A DNA stretch of 32,402 nt from Clostridiaceae bacterium (GCA_012520615.1 JAAYNX010000203.1:1-32402), one strand, 5' to 3'. Counted from the first letter of the stretch, positions 16,487 through 25,245 are shown. Numbers and translations: made by a program. The notes: a model not told the origin generated them from the letters alone.

Positions 16487-16545
16487 AAATGGAAATAATA
16501 TAAAACTTCTACATATATAAAAGGAGGAATAAATAACTTATTTAT

Positions 16546-16568
16546 ATTATACCATTAAACGATCGTTT
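16546..16568 (-). promoter_or_regulatory. Distal minus-strand extended -10 promoter with palindromic operator
   Basis: TGG-TATAAT on the minus strand (16554-16546) is a perfect extended -10. The perfect palindrome AAACGATCGTTT (16557-16568) lies immediately upstream, within the spacer region, where a bound repressor would block the polymerase. A transcript from here would start near 16539 and meet the terminator at 16486-16429 after about 110 bases. No regulator gene is adjacent. Confidence 0.45.
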
Positions 16569-16671
16569 CTAATGTTACTTTTTGATTAAAATTATTAACA
16601 AAAGATGAACAAAACCTTTTTGACTATTGAATATACAATCGTCTGATGTTTGCTTTTTCATACTGTTTAGT

Positions 16672-16700
16672 TTATTATAGGTAGTGTTAATTTATATAAT
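16672..16700 (+). promoter_or_regulatory. Candidate promoter of thrC
   Basis: A perfect TATAAT at 16695-16700 with a weak TTATTA 17 bases upstream; the ATG follows 38 bases later. The region shows no T-box specifier or antiterminator. Confidence 0.42.
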
Positions 16701-16738
16701 GTGAACATAAAAAATTAGATAAATTTTGGAGTGTTTTT

Positions 16739-18238
16739 ATGACAATTTATGAGAGTACAAGGGGCGGTAAAGAAGGGATAACCTCTGCTGAAGCAATTAA
16801 GAGAGGAATTGCTCCAAATGGGGGATTATATGTTCCACAACAAATAAAAGAGCTTACTCTAGAAAAAATTACAGACTTAGTAAATATGTCTTACTCACAA
16901 CGGGCGGTAAGTATATTAAAACTGTTCTTAGAGGATTACACCGAAGAAGAACTCACTGATTGCGTAAATAAAGCTTATAACACTACTAGCTTTTCAAATA
17001 GCGACATTGCTTCTGTGAAGTCTATTAATGATAGCATGCATATTTTGGAGCTTTGGCATGGTCCGACCTGCGCTTTTAAAGACATGGCCCTGCAAATACT
17101 ACCTCACTTTTTGGTTAAAGCGATGGAGAAAACCGGAGAAAAAAGTGAAGTTGTTATTCTTGTTGCAACCTCCGGAGATACTGGCAAAGCTGCATTAGAA
17201 GGCTTCGCCGATGTTGATGGAACGCAAATTATGGTATTTTATCCCGTGGATGGTGTTAGCGAGGTTCAGAAATATCAGATGATAACCCAAACCGGGAAAA
17301 ATGTAAACGTATTTGGGGTTAAAGGTAATTTTGATGATACCCAATCTGGAGTAAAAAAAATATTCACTGATCAAGATTTGAAAAAGGAAATGGAAGCAAG
17401 AGGGTTAAAGTTTTCATCGGCCAATTCAATAAATTGGGGAAGACTTGTACCTCAGATAGTATATTATTTTTCAGCATATGCCGACCTTATTAAGCTTAAT
17501 CGTATAAAAGCTGGTGACAAAATTAATTTTGTAGTGCCCACAGGTAACTTTGGCAATATTTTAGCAGGCTTCTATGCAAAACTTATGGGGCTTCCCGTAA
17601 ATATGTTTATATGCGCTTCTAATGATAACAATATCCTGACTGATTTTATCAGAACAGGGAGTTATGATAAACGCAGAGAGTTTGTAAAAACTGTGTCTCC
17701 TTCAATGGATATACTAATATCCAGTAACCTTGAAAGGCTTTTGTACGAACTTACTGAACATGATGACAAAGAAGTTTCACAGTGGATGAATCAATTAAAT
17801 GAGTTTGGCCACTACAAAATTGGGAAAAATATATTAAATGAAATACATAAGCATTTTTGGGCAGGTTGGTCAAACCAGGATGAAACACTGAAGACTATTG
17901 AATGTGTTTATTCCGATTATAATTACGTATTGGACACACATACAGCTGTTGCTGTTGATGTTTACGATAAATATGTAATTACTACTGGAGATTTAACCCC
18001 TTCCGTGGTATTATCAACTGCAAGTCCTTTTAAGTTTAACACCAGTGTATGCAAAGCACTTTTTGGGGCTGAAAAGATAGCTGACAAATCTGAGTTTGAA
18101 CTGCTAGAGCTTTTATCAAAAGAGTGTAATTTGCCTATACCTGCTGGGCTTAAGGATTTAAACGAAAAGACTGTACTTCATAATACTGTATGCGAAAAAT
18201 ATGAAATGAAAACTGTCGTAACTAAAAACCTTTTGTAA
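16739..18238 (+). CDS. thrC: Threonine synthase
   Basis: A 499-residue PLP enzyme that converts O-phosphohomoserine to threonine in the cytoplasm. The N-terminus MTIYESTRGG...APNGGLYVP is family-specific. The PLP lysine is Lys114 in HGPTCAFKDMALQ, followed by ATSGDTGKAALEGF for phosphate binding. The length matches the long threonine synthase class (as in E. coli and yeast, with an N-terminal lid domain) and not the short B. subtilis type. The hprK gene starts 13 bases downstream, with its AAGGAG site overlapping the end of thrC, so the two may be co-transcribed. No homoserine kinase or dehydrogenase gene is nearby. Confidence 0.96.
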   Translation: MTIYESTRGGKEGITSAEAIKRGIAPNGGLYVPQQIKELTLEKITDLVNMSYSQRAVSILKLFLEDYTEEELTDCVNKAYNTTSFSNSDIASVKSINDSMHILELWHGPTCAFKDMALQILPHFLVKAMEKTGEKSEVVILVATSGDTGKAALEGFADVDGTQIMVFYPVDGVSEVQKYQMITQTGKNVNVFGVKGNFDDTQSGVKKIFTDQDLKKEMEARGLKFSSANSINWGRLVPQIVYYFSAYADLIKLNRIKAGDKINFVVPTGNFGNILAGFYAKLMGLPVNMFICASNDNNILTDFIRTGSYDKRREFVKTVSPSMDILISSNLERLLYELTEHDDKEVSQWMNQLNEFGHYKIGKNILNEIHKHFWAGWSNQDETLKTIECVYSDYNYVLDTHTAVAVDVYDKYVITTGDLTPSVVLSTASPFKFNTSVCKALFGAEKIADKSEFELLELLSKECNLPIPAGLKDLNEKTVLHNTVCEKYEMKTVVTKNLL

Positions 18239-18251
18239 AGGAGTATTTAAT

Positions 18252-19202
18252 ATGGCAATTGAATTAACACAGGGTGTCAAATTATCGAAGATAGTAACAG
18301 AATTAGCGTTAGAAAAACTATACTATTTAGATGAACATGATGATATTAAGATTGAGACGTCGGATATTAATCGTCCGGGACTTCAATTAGCCGGCTTTTT
18401 TGAATATTTTGGGGTTGATAGAATTCAGATTATAGGTAAGGTTGAAATGACCTATCTTGATCAATTAGATGCACAAACGCGTTCCCAAAGCATTCGAAGG
18501 CTATTTTCCACCGGTATACCCTGTGTGGTTCTGGCAAGGGGAATAGAGCCATATAGTGAAATGATACAATATGCAAAAGAGTTCAATGTTCCATTTTTGC
18601 GCACCAATGAAGACACCTCTCGTTTTAGTAGCAGCCTAATAGCATATTTGAATGTTGAGCTTGCTCCTATGGAGACATTGCATGGAGAACTTATTGAGGT
18701 ATACGGTGAAGGAGTTTTGATACTTGGTGAAAGCGGAGTTGGTAAAAGTGAAACAGCGCTGGAACTGGTAAAGCGTGGTCATAGGCTTGTCGCCGATGAT
18801 TTAGTTGAGGTTAGAAGAGTATCAAGCAAGACCCTTGTTGGATCAGCACCTGAAATTATACGCCACTTTATTGAAATTCGCGGAATAGGAATATTGGATG
18901 TAAAATATCTTTATGGTGTAGGTTCTGTCAAAATTACTGAGGGGATTGCTCTTGTTATTAATATGGAAATATGGGATCCTCAGAAGCATTATGAGAGGCT
19001 TGGAACAGAAGAATTAACCACTGAGATTCTGGGAATTAAAGTACCTTCTTTGACAATTCCCGTCCGTCCAGGCAGAAACCTTGCAATAATTATTGAGGTT
19101 GCTGCTATGAATAACAGACAGAAAAAAATGGGATATAATGCTGCACAGGCGTTTACTAAAAAGATTACGGAAGATATTCAAAAAAGTGCAGAACTTATTT
19201 AA
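18252..19202 (+). CDS. hprK: HPr kinase/phosphorylase
   Basis: A 316-residue bifunctional enzyme that phosphorylates and dephosphorylates Ser46 of HPr, the main signal of carbon catabolite control in Bacillota. The N-terminal domain is followed by the catalytic domain, with His144 (TLHG), the P-loop GESGVGKS at 159-166, LVADDLVEV just after, and the HprK signature EIRGIGILDV from residue 208. Length is normal. It opens the hprK-murB-rapZ-yvcK-whiA block that links carbon status to cell-wall precursor synthesis. The substrate HPr or Crh is not encoded in the window. Confidence 0.97.
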   Translation: MAIELTQGVKLSKIVTELALEKLYYLDEHDDIKIETSDINRPGLQLAGFFEYFGVDRIQIIGKVEMTYLDQLDAQTRSQSIRRLFSTGIPCVVLARGIEPYSEMIQYAKEFNVPFLRTNEDTSRFSSSLIAYLNVELAPMETLHGELIEVYGEGVLILGESGVGKSETALELVKRGHRLVADDLVEVRRVSSKTLVGSAPEIIRHFIEIRGIGILDVKYLYGVGSVKITEGIALVINMEIWDPQKHYERLGTEELTTEILGIKVPSLTIPVRPGRNLAIIIEVAAMNNRQKKMGYNAAQAFTKKITEDIQKSAELI

Positions 19203-19280
19203 TAACAAAATAAGTAATTAAATAGAGTTTTCAAAAAATATAAATTATTAGTATTAGGTAAATTCAAGGAGTGGAATCTT

Positions 19281-20195
19281 TTGCATAAAAATGATATTTA
19301 CAGTGAGCTTGAAGCCCTTTGTGGTTCATGTACCATTCTAAGAGATGTTCCGATGAAAGAACACACAACAATGAAGGTAGGCGGAAAAGCAGCTCTTATG
19401 ATTATACCTGAATCAATTTCTTGTATTCAAAAGTTTATCGCTTTCTTAAAAAATACTGAAATACCGTATATGATAATAGGGAATGGATCAAATCTCATCT
19501 TTCGTGACAGCGGTTATAATGGTGTTATTATTAAACTTGGTGCGGCTTTATCTGCAATTGAGGTCAATAATAATATAATTTCAGCAATGGCAGGTTCTTC
19601 CCTTGCTCATGTTGCCAGTGTTGCACTGGAGCATTCACTTACCGGATTAGAATTTGCTTCAGGCATTCCGGGAAGTATAGGCGGAGCTGTTTGTATGAAT
19701 GCGGGGGCCTATGACGGAGAAATGAGACAAGTTGTTGAAGAGTCCCTCTGCATCGATAAAGACGGAAATTTGATTACTCTAAAAGGTAATGAACACAATT
19801 TTTCCTATAGACACAGTAGATTACAGGATGATGACTTAACGTGCTTACAAGTTAAATTACGGCTTGAAAAGGGAGAAAAGAGCTTAATTCAAGCAAAGAT
19901 GAATGAATTAAATGCGAGACGACGTGAAAAGCAGCCATTGAATTTCCCTAGTGCAGGAAGCATTTTCAAACGTCCTCCCGGCAGCTTTGCAGGGAAACTG
20001 ATTGATGACTGTGGATTACGGGGTACAAAAATTGGCGGGGCGCAGGTATCGGATAAGCATTGCGGATTTATCGTAAATACAGGCAATGCAACAGCAGAAG
20101 ATATAATATCACTAGTTGAATACGTGCGAGATTCGGTTTATAAGAGCTCTGGCATTAAGCTAGAACTTGAGGTGAAAATAGTCGGGGGTAGCTAA
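19281..20195 (+). CDS. murB: UDP-N-acetylenolpyruvoylglucosamine reductase
   Basis: A 304-residue FAD enzyme that reduces UDP-GlcNAc-enolpyruvate to UDP-MurNAc with NADPH, the second step of peptidoglycan precursor synthesis. The FAD-binding segments are visible: HTTMKVGGKA, IGNGSNLIFRD, GIPGSIGGAVCMNAGAYDGEM and FSYRHSR. The catalytic SAGSIFKRPPG and the closing LELEVKIVG are also present. The start is TTG at 19281, chosen for the AAGGAGTGG about 7 bases upstream and because the family N-terminus begins close to here; no ATG fits better. The rapZ gene follows after two bases. Confidence 0.96.
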   Translation: MHKNDIYSELEALCGSCTILRDVPMKEHTTMKVGGKAALMIIPESISCIQKFIAFLKNTEIPYMIIGNGSNLIFRDSGYNGVIIKLGAALSAIEVNNNIISAMAGSSLAHVASVALEHSLTGLEFASGIPGSIGGAVCMNAGAYDGEMRQVVEESLCIDKDGNLITLKGNEHNFSYRHSRLQDDDLTCLQVKLRLEKGEKSLIQAKMNELNARRREKQPLNFPSAGSIFKRPPGSFAGKLIDDCGLRGTKIGGAQVSDKHCGFIVNTGNATAEDIISLVEYVRDSVYKSSGIKLELEVKIVGGS

Positions 20196-20197
20196 AT

Positions 20198-21073
20198 ATG
20201 GAATTACTTATCATCACAGGCATGTCAGGCGCAGGAAAAAGTCTTGGAGTTAAATACTTTGAAGATATTGGTTATTTCTGTGTCGATAATCTTCCGCCTT
20301 CCTTAATTCCTAAATTTGCAGAAGTAATTATGCACGGAAAATCAAATATGGACAAGATTGCCCTTATTATAGACATCCGTGGTGGTGCAATGTTTTTGGA
20401 TCTTTTACCGGCTTTGGCTACCTTGGTAGACATGGATATAAAATATAAAATCTTATTTTTAGATGCATCAGATGCAGTTTTAGTAAAGAGATTCAAGGAA
20501 AGCAGGCGTATGCACCCACTTTCTCAGGAAGGCCGCATATCTGACGGCATAGCAGAGGAAAGAAAAATACTGAAAACAATTAAAGACAAGGCTGATGTAA
20601 TTATTGACACATCAAATATGAATCCACGTCAACTAAGAGAAGCAATAACAGATCATTTTGTCAAAGGAAAAAGCTTCACAGGGTTGCTGGTTAATATTGT
20701 TTCTTTTGGCTTTAAGTACGGCATTCCGATAGATAGCGACCTAGTATTTGATGTTAGATTTATTCCCAACCCGTACTATATTCCTGAGCTCAAAGCTAGG
20801 ACAGGTCTGGAGACAGAAGTAGTTGACTATATTGTCAGCTTTCCTGAGGCAAGAACTTTTATAAATAAGCTAAATGATATGATTAGTTTTCTGTTGCCAC
20901 AATATGTTAAGGAAGGGAAGAGCCAGATAGTAATCGCCATAGGCTGCACAGGGGGCAAACATCGTTCTGTTGCAATTGCCAACAAGTTATATAAAAGACT
21001 AAAACGTAAAGGAATCAATGCAATTATTGAACATAGGGATATTACCCTTGATGATAGAGGTGGAACACTATGA
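20198..21073 (+). CDS. rapZ: RNase adapter / nucleotide-binding protein RapZ
   Basis: A 291-residue P-loop protein. Walker A is GMSGAGKS at residues 8-15, followed by FEDIGYFCVDNLPPSL, and the C-terminal domain contains GCTGGKHRSVA from residue 249. In Gammaproteobacteria RapZ targets the small RNA GlmZ; in Gram-positive bacteria (YvcJ) it binds nucleotides and a role in cell-envelope precursor control is suspected. It starts two bases after murB and its last four bases are the start of yvcK (ATGA), so translation is coupled. Its ribosome binding site lies inside the end of murB (GGGGG at 20184-20188). Confidence 0.96.
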   Translation: MELLIITGMSGAGKSLGVKYFEDIGYFCVDNLPPSLIPKFAEVIMHGKSNMDKIALIIDIRGGAMFLDLLPALATLVDMDIKYKILFLDASDAVLVKRFKESRRMHPLSQEGRISDGIAEERKILKTIKDKADVIIDTSNMNPRQLREAITDHFVKGKSFTGLLVNIVSFGFKYGIPIDSDLVFDVRFIPNPYYIPELKARTGLETEVVDYIVSFPEARTFINKLNDMISFLLPQYVKEGKSQIVIAIGCTGGKHRSVAIANKLYKRLKRKGINAIIEHRDITLDDRGGTL

Positions 21074-22326
21074 GATCACTTAAGTGGTTTCAAATTGGTT
21101 TAAGATTTAAAAATTGGTTGATTAGCGGTGTTTTGGGTCTGCTTTTCTTAATAACCTCTTTGGTTGTTCTATTGTTAAATGCCGATATTACTCCTTTACA
21201 ATGGGCCATTTCTTTGTTAATGGCGGTTTTAGGTATATACGGCATATTATTTTGTTTTAGAAAAATATTTATGAAGTTTGTTAGTGTCTATTCCAACGGG
21301 ATTATGAAAAAGCCTTCAAACGTCAGTGAAATCAGAGACATAATTTATAGAAGAAAAATTCTTTCTCAAGGAGCTAAAGTAGTTACTATTGGTGGGGGAA
21401 CAGGAACGTCCACATTACTTAGAGGGTTAAAGTCATATACAAGCAATATTACAGCTATTGTAACAGTTGCAGATGATGGTGGTGGATCTGGTGTTTTGAG
21501 AAGTGATTTAGGAATACTACCCCCCGGTGATATACGAAACTGTATGCTTGCCCTTGCCGAAACAGAACCGGTTTTGGAAAAGCTTTTATCGTATAGATTT
21601 ACCGAAGGCTCCTTAAAAGGACAAAGTTTCGGTAATCTTTTTTTAGCCGCCATGAATGGCATCTCTAATAGTTTTGAAGAAGCCGTAAAGTATATGGGGG
21701 ATGTATTGGCTATTACCGGAAGGATTTACCCGGTAACGGAAGATAATATTTTTCTTGTAGCCGAATTGGAAGACGGAACTCAAATACGTGGTGAATCAAG
21801 AATTGGTGCTCACAATAGAACCCATCCCGGTAAAATAAAGCAGGTAATGTTGGATAAAACATCTGTTGCTCCGGTTAAACAAGCAATTGATGCAATTTAC
21901 GAAGCTGACGTAATTGTGCTAGGTCCAGGAAGTCTCTATACAAGCGTAATTCCGAATTTATTAGTCGAAGGAGTAGCAAAAGCCATTTCAGAATCCCGCG
22001 CTATAAAGGTATATGCTTGTAATATTATGACCCAGCCGGGAGAAACCGAAAACTATACAGTGGGGGATCACATTGAAGCCATATATTCTCATGTAGATAC
22101 ACCTTTTATCGATGTTTGCATTGCAAATAACGGAAAAATACAATCAGATATACTAAAAAAATATCAAAATGATGGATCTATACCAGTTGCTATTGACAAC
22201 CAGACTATAAAAAAACTAGGTGTGCGGCTGGTAGAAAAGAATTTAGTCAAAATCCGCAAAGACTTTGTAAGGCATGATTCGGATCATTTAGCACAGACTA
22301 TTATGGAATTAACGAAAATCAATTAA
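21070..22326 (+). CDS. yvcK: YvcK/GlmR family gluconeogenesis factor, UDP-sugar binding
   Basis: A 418-residue protein with two N-terminal transmembrane helices (about residues 15-35 and 40-60) followed by the CofD/YvcK domain. That domain begins TIGGGTGTSTLLRGLK around residues 106-121 and continues with VADDGGGSG and LPPGDIRNCM. In B. subtilis GlmR binds UDP-GlcNAc and stimulates GlmS, steering carbon to peptidoglycan; it is needed for growth on gluconeogenic carbon. The membrane-anchored N-terminus is absent from the B. subtilis protein but known in other Bacillota. The start overlaps the end of rapZ by four bases. Expected position: inner face of the membrane. Confidence 0.95.
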   Translation: MRSLKWFQIGLRFKNWLISGVLGLLFLITSLVVLLLNADITPLQWAISLLMAVLGIYGILFCFRKIFMKFVSVYSNGIMKKPSNVSEIRDIIYRRKILSQGAKVVTIGGGTGTSTLLRGLKSYTSNITAIVTVADDGGGSGVLRSDLGILPPGDIRNCMLALAETEPVLEKLLSYRFTEGSLKGQSFGNLFLAAMNGISNSFEEAVKYMGDVLAITGRIYPVTEDNIFLVAELEDGTQIRGESRIGAHNRTHPGKIKQVMLDKTSVAPVKQAIDAIYEADVIVLGPGSLYTSVIPNLLVEGVAKAISESRAIKVYACNIMTQPGETENYTVGDHIEAIYSHVDTPFIDVCIANNGKIQSDILKKYQNDGSIPVAIDNQTIKKLGVRLVEKNLVKIRKDFVRHDSDHLAQTIMELTKIN

Positions 22327-22419
22327 CTTACATAATCAAACTGTGTGAACTGCAGCCAAAATAAATTTATACAAGTTTAGCTGCTATAGCCTGCAACGTA
22401 GCGCACAGGGAGGTACGTT

Positions 22420-23367
22420 ATGTCATTCTCAATGGAAATTAAAAGCGAGCTAACTAGGATGGAGAGTACAGATATTTGTTGTAAAAAATATGAACTTGCA
22501 GGTATTATCAGGGCAGGTATTGCAGTCAACAAATATAAGGGCAATCCGCGGCTACTCTTTATAACTGAAAATGCGTCACTTTCAAGACATTTATTTTCAC
22601 GGGTAAAAGAGCTGTATAAGAACAGTCCGGACATTTTTATGCTTAAAACCCGACGCTTTCGTACCCATACAGTTTATCGCTTGGAATTTACACATCTCCT
22701 GGCCGATGAAATGACTGCTGTGCTTAAAAATATGGGTATCTCCCTTACGGAAAATTACGAAAAGCTATCTTATGAGAACATCGATATTATGAACAGATGC
22801 TGCAAAAGAGCGTATTTAAGAGGTTGTTTTATGGCAACCGGCTCAATTTCTGACCCAGATCGCTTCTACCACTTGGAAATAACATTTCCAAATTTGCTTC
22901 TTGCCACGGAATATATAGACTTATTAAAAGAATTTGATGTTGAATCAAGGCATATTGTAAGGAAAGGCCATTATTTGGTGTATCTTAAAGAAGGTCAGGA
23001 AATTGTTGATTTTTTAAATGTTATAGGAGCTCACAATGCACTTATGAAGCTTGAAAATATCAGGATAATGAAAGAAATGCGAAACCAGGTAAACCGTATT
23101 GTAAATTGTGAAACTGCAAACCTTGAAAAAACAGTAAACGCATCGGTTCGCCAGGTTGATAGTATTAAATTCATAGCTGAAACAAATGGCTTAGAAAGTC
23201 TTCCGGAAAACCTACGCGAGATAGCAAGTTTACGGCTAGAAAATCCTAGCGTAAGCCTAGCGGAGTTAGGACAAATGCTGACCCCCGTATTATCAAAATC
23301 GGGCGTTAATCATCGATTAAAGAAGATTGACAGCATTGCAGAAAACATGAGATTAAATAAAAATTAA
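22420..23367 (+). CDS. whiA: WhiA, DNA-binding protein
   Basis: A 315-residue protein with an N-terminal degenerate LAGLIDADG homing-endonuclease-like domain (about 1-200; CCKRAYLRGCFMATGSISDP is typical) and a C-terminal helix-turn-helix (about 240-305) with LRLENPSVSLAELGQMLTP and SGVNHRLKKI. It controls division and sporulation genes in actinomycetes and affects division and chromosome segregation in B. subtilis. The ATG is preceded by CAGGGAGGTACG. It follows yvcK by 93 bases. In B. subtilis the next gene is crh; here that place is taken by an unknown lipoprotein. Confidence 0.96.
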   Translation: MSFSMEIKSELTRMESTDICCKKYELAGIIRAGIAVNKYKGNPRLLFITENASLSRHLFSRVKELYKNSPDIFMLKTRRFRTHTVYRLEFTHLLADEMTAVLKNMGISLTENYEKLSYENIDIMNRCCKRAYLRGCFMATGSISDPDRFYHLEITFPNLLLATEYIDLLKEFDVESRHIVRKGHYLVYLKEGQEIVDFLNVIGAHNALMKLENIRIMKEMRNQVNRIVNCETANLEKTVNASVRQVDSIKFIAETNGLESLPENLREIASLRLENPSVSLAELGQMLTPVLSKSGVNHRLKKIDSIAENMRLNKN

Positions 23368-23465
23368 ATATTAAAATAAATCGCATAGATACATCGTGTT
23401 ACATTTATATTGGCTATCAAAATTTCTATAAAATACAGAAATATATGGTTTTGTTTAACATTATG

Positions 23466-23474
23466 TGGTATAAA
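23466..23474 (+). promoter_or_regulatory. Candidate extended -10 promoter of the lipoprotein gene
   Basis: TGG-TATAAA, an extended -10 about 34 bases before the ATG at 23508. The -35 region is weak. Its position would place an alternative upstream start (23445) outside the transcript. Confidence 0.4.
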
Positions 23475-23507
23475 AGCTATATAAAACTTGTAAGTGAGGT
23501 AGTTTCT

Positions 23508-24644
23508 ATGCAGAGAAAATATTTATCTTTGGTATTAATCTTTGCTCTGATTTTTGTTATTAGTTTTTCAGGCTGTTCCAGAAATACGAAAGGCGATAAT
23601 AAGATACCCGGTACAAACAATGAACTTCTTGAATGCAATTGGGTCATGAAGGTGGATCAAACCGTTCAAAGAAAATATGATGACGGTATGACAGTAGAAC
23701 ATACATTGGTTCTCATAGCTGAAAAGAATGGTGGTACAGATGTTTCTGGTACGTATAACGGAGCCTTATATCTTGGTTCAAAACTGGATATCTCCGAATT
23801 TTCTAATGAAATAGTGGATATGTCAGGAGGTTTTGACGTACATGCATTTGGGAACAACCTCACTTTCGATGTTGTTTCGTTTGAACTCGACAAATACACG
23901 GGTTATGGCAAAAAGGAAGGCGATCTTGGCATTCCCCCTCTCGTAGAGTATGAATCTATGGCCACATTCACACAGGAAATGACAGGTACAGGCGTACTGA
24001 ATCCCTATATTAAAGGCAAACCAGCAGGTAGTGTAAGCGGCGGGATTAATGAGACTGGTTCAGGGTCGGCTCCGGTACCAATAAGAATCGCTATTATATC
24101 GGGTAAAGTCCGTGTAGATTTCCCAACATTGGATATCGGTAAATCTTTTGAGGGACAATTGCTTGGTGTTCCGATAGGTGACAGCAAGCAATATGATGAA
24201 ACTATGGACAAAATAGAAGAGTTAAAGGAAAAAACAGAGGGTAATAATGATGGCCCATCGAAAGATGAAGGCGATCTGGGTGACCTAGGTGGTCTTGGCG
24301 GCATAATGGGACAGATGGGCACCAATCTGCCAATGCCAGATTCATTCCCTTCGGATGAAATCCCTGTAATGCCTGATGTTAGTATTATTAACGTATATGA
24401 AAACGATACAAAAAAGAATGTGCGGATAATGTTTGGCACAGATAAAGAATATGAAGAAGTTCTGGATTTTTATGAGGAAGAATTTATAAGCAAGCTTGAA
24501 GACGAACCGACCAAGATTGATGTAGATGGTGGAATCATGTACATGTGTAAATCAGAAGGTTATAAAAACATCACTATCATGATAATGGAGGATCCATCAA
24601 AAACCTATAAATCAATGGTTATGCTGGAAGTATTAAAAAAGTAA
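23508..24644 (+). CDS. Predicted lipoprotein of unknown function
   Basis: A 378-residue protein with a lipoprotein signal: basic N-terminus, hydrophobic core and a lipobox ending at Cys23 (FSGC). The ATG at 23508 is preferred to an in-frame ATG at 23445 because GTGAGG lies 8 bases upstream and the signal peptide then has normal length. The middle part is beta-rich by appearance (alternating hydrophobic strands). A low-complexity Asp/Gly/Leu/Met linker lies at about 254-272, followed by a Met/Pro-rich segment (PMPDSFPSDEIPVMPD) and a compact C-terminal domain. It would face outward, anchored to the membrane. No family was recognised. It may be an envelope sensor or adaptor, but nothing proves this. 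Confidence 0.72.
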   Translation: MQRKYLSLVLIFALIFVISFSGCSRNTKGDNKIPGTNNELLECNWVMKVDQTVQRKYDDGMTVEHTLVLIAEKNGGTDVSGTYNGALYLGSKLDISEFSNEIVDMSGGFDVHAFGNNLTFDVVSFELDKYTGYGKKEGDLGIPPLVEYESMATFTQEMTGTGVLNPYIKGKPAGSVSGGINETGSGSAPVPIRIAIISGKVRVDFPTLDIGKSFEGQLLGVPIGDSKQYDETMDKIEELKEKTEGNNDGPSKDEGDLGDLGGLGGIMGQMGTNLPMPDSFPSDEIPVMPDVSIINVYENDTKKNVRIMFGTDKEYEEVLDFYEEEFISKLEDEPTKIDVDGGIMYMCKSEGYKNITIMIMEDPSKTYKSMVMLEVLKK

Positions 24645-24873
24645 ACTTCAATACCATTACAGATCTTCCTTAAGCGGGGCGCCATAGCACCTAGTTAAGA
24701 AACGAATTGTATTATTGAAAGAAAAAATAGAAAAACGTCACTATTAAATAGGGAGTTAGGCTTTGGGATCTACAAATGCAAGTAAAGTATTCCGGGCAAT
24801 GATGCTCAATTTAAACTTACTTAAAATCCTTACTTGGTATAAGCACTTACAAATCATATTAGTCTAGTGAAAG

Positions 24874-25215
24874 TTATTTTTCAATGTACCAGTTATACTT
24901 CCAAACCCAATACTTACGCCCGACAATTACTAAGTCGATTTTTTCATTATCTGCTATTATACTTATTGGAATAAATACTTTATGATAGCTCCAATGAATA
25001 TCATCAAAGGCAGAATCAAAATCGACTTGGTAGTTTTTATATTCTTTATCGAGCAGCTCATAAAAACTTGATAGATTATCGTCTATTAAACATCTCTTAT
25101 AGCCGCCGGCACAGGGGCCAACATCAAAATTTATCGACGTAAAATGACCGACCAGAAAATACAATACTATAATAATGATTAAGAATCTAAAAATTACTTT
25201 TGATATCTTGGCCAT
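24874..25215 (-). CDS. Small membrane-anchored protein of unknown function
   Basis: A 113-residue protein with one N-terminal hydrophobic segment (about residues 8-26, signal anchor or uncleaved signal) followed by a polar domain with two cysteines (CAGGYKRC), aromatic residues and a Trp-rich end (YWVWKYNWYIEK). The ribosome binding site, GAGGTTG, is moderate. A good promoter lies at 25246-25274. The gene is monocistronic and is opposite in direction to its neighbours. No family was recognised; the exported domain suggests an extracytoplasmic role. Confidence 0.6.
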   Translation of the reverse strand: MAKISKVIFRFLIIIIVLYFLVGHFTSINFDVGPCAGGYKRCLIDDNLSSFYELLDKEYKNYQVDFDSAFDDIHWSYHKVFIPISIIADNEKIDLVIVGRKYWVWKYNWYIEK

Positions 25216-25245
25216 AACAACCTCAAAGAGTTTTATTTCATCTCT

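Larger units (their letters stand above)
16349..16738. other. 390-base divergent intergenic region
   Basis: Between the glycosylation operon (minus) and thrC (plus). It holds the terminator and two minus-strand promoters listed separately and a candidate thrC promoter. A plus-strand AAAAGGAGGAAT at 16519-16530 looks like a ribosome binding site but has no reading frame after it. No T-box or known riboswitch elements were recognised. Confidence 0.6.

Noticed and set aside
16519-16545. Plus-strand AAAAGGAGGAAT resembling a strong ribosome binding site
   Set aside because: No start codon with more than a few codons follows; probably a chance purine run in the leader region.
24005-24439. Long open frame of 144 codons on the minus strand inside the lipoprotein gene
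   Set aside because: It is fully antisense to a gene with a clear signal peptide and ribosome binding site, is rich in Pro/Ser as expected for a reverse-strand shadow, and has no ribosome binding site of its own.
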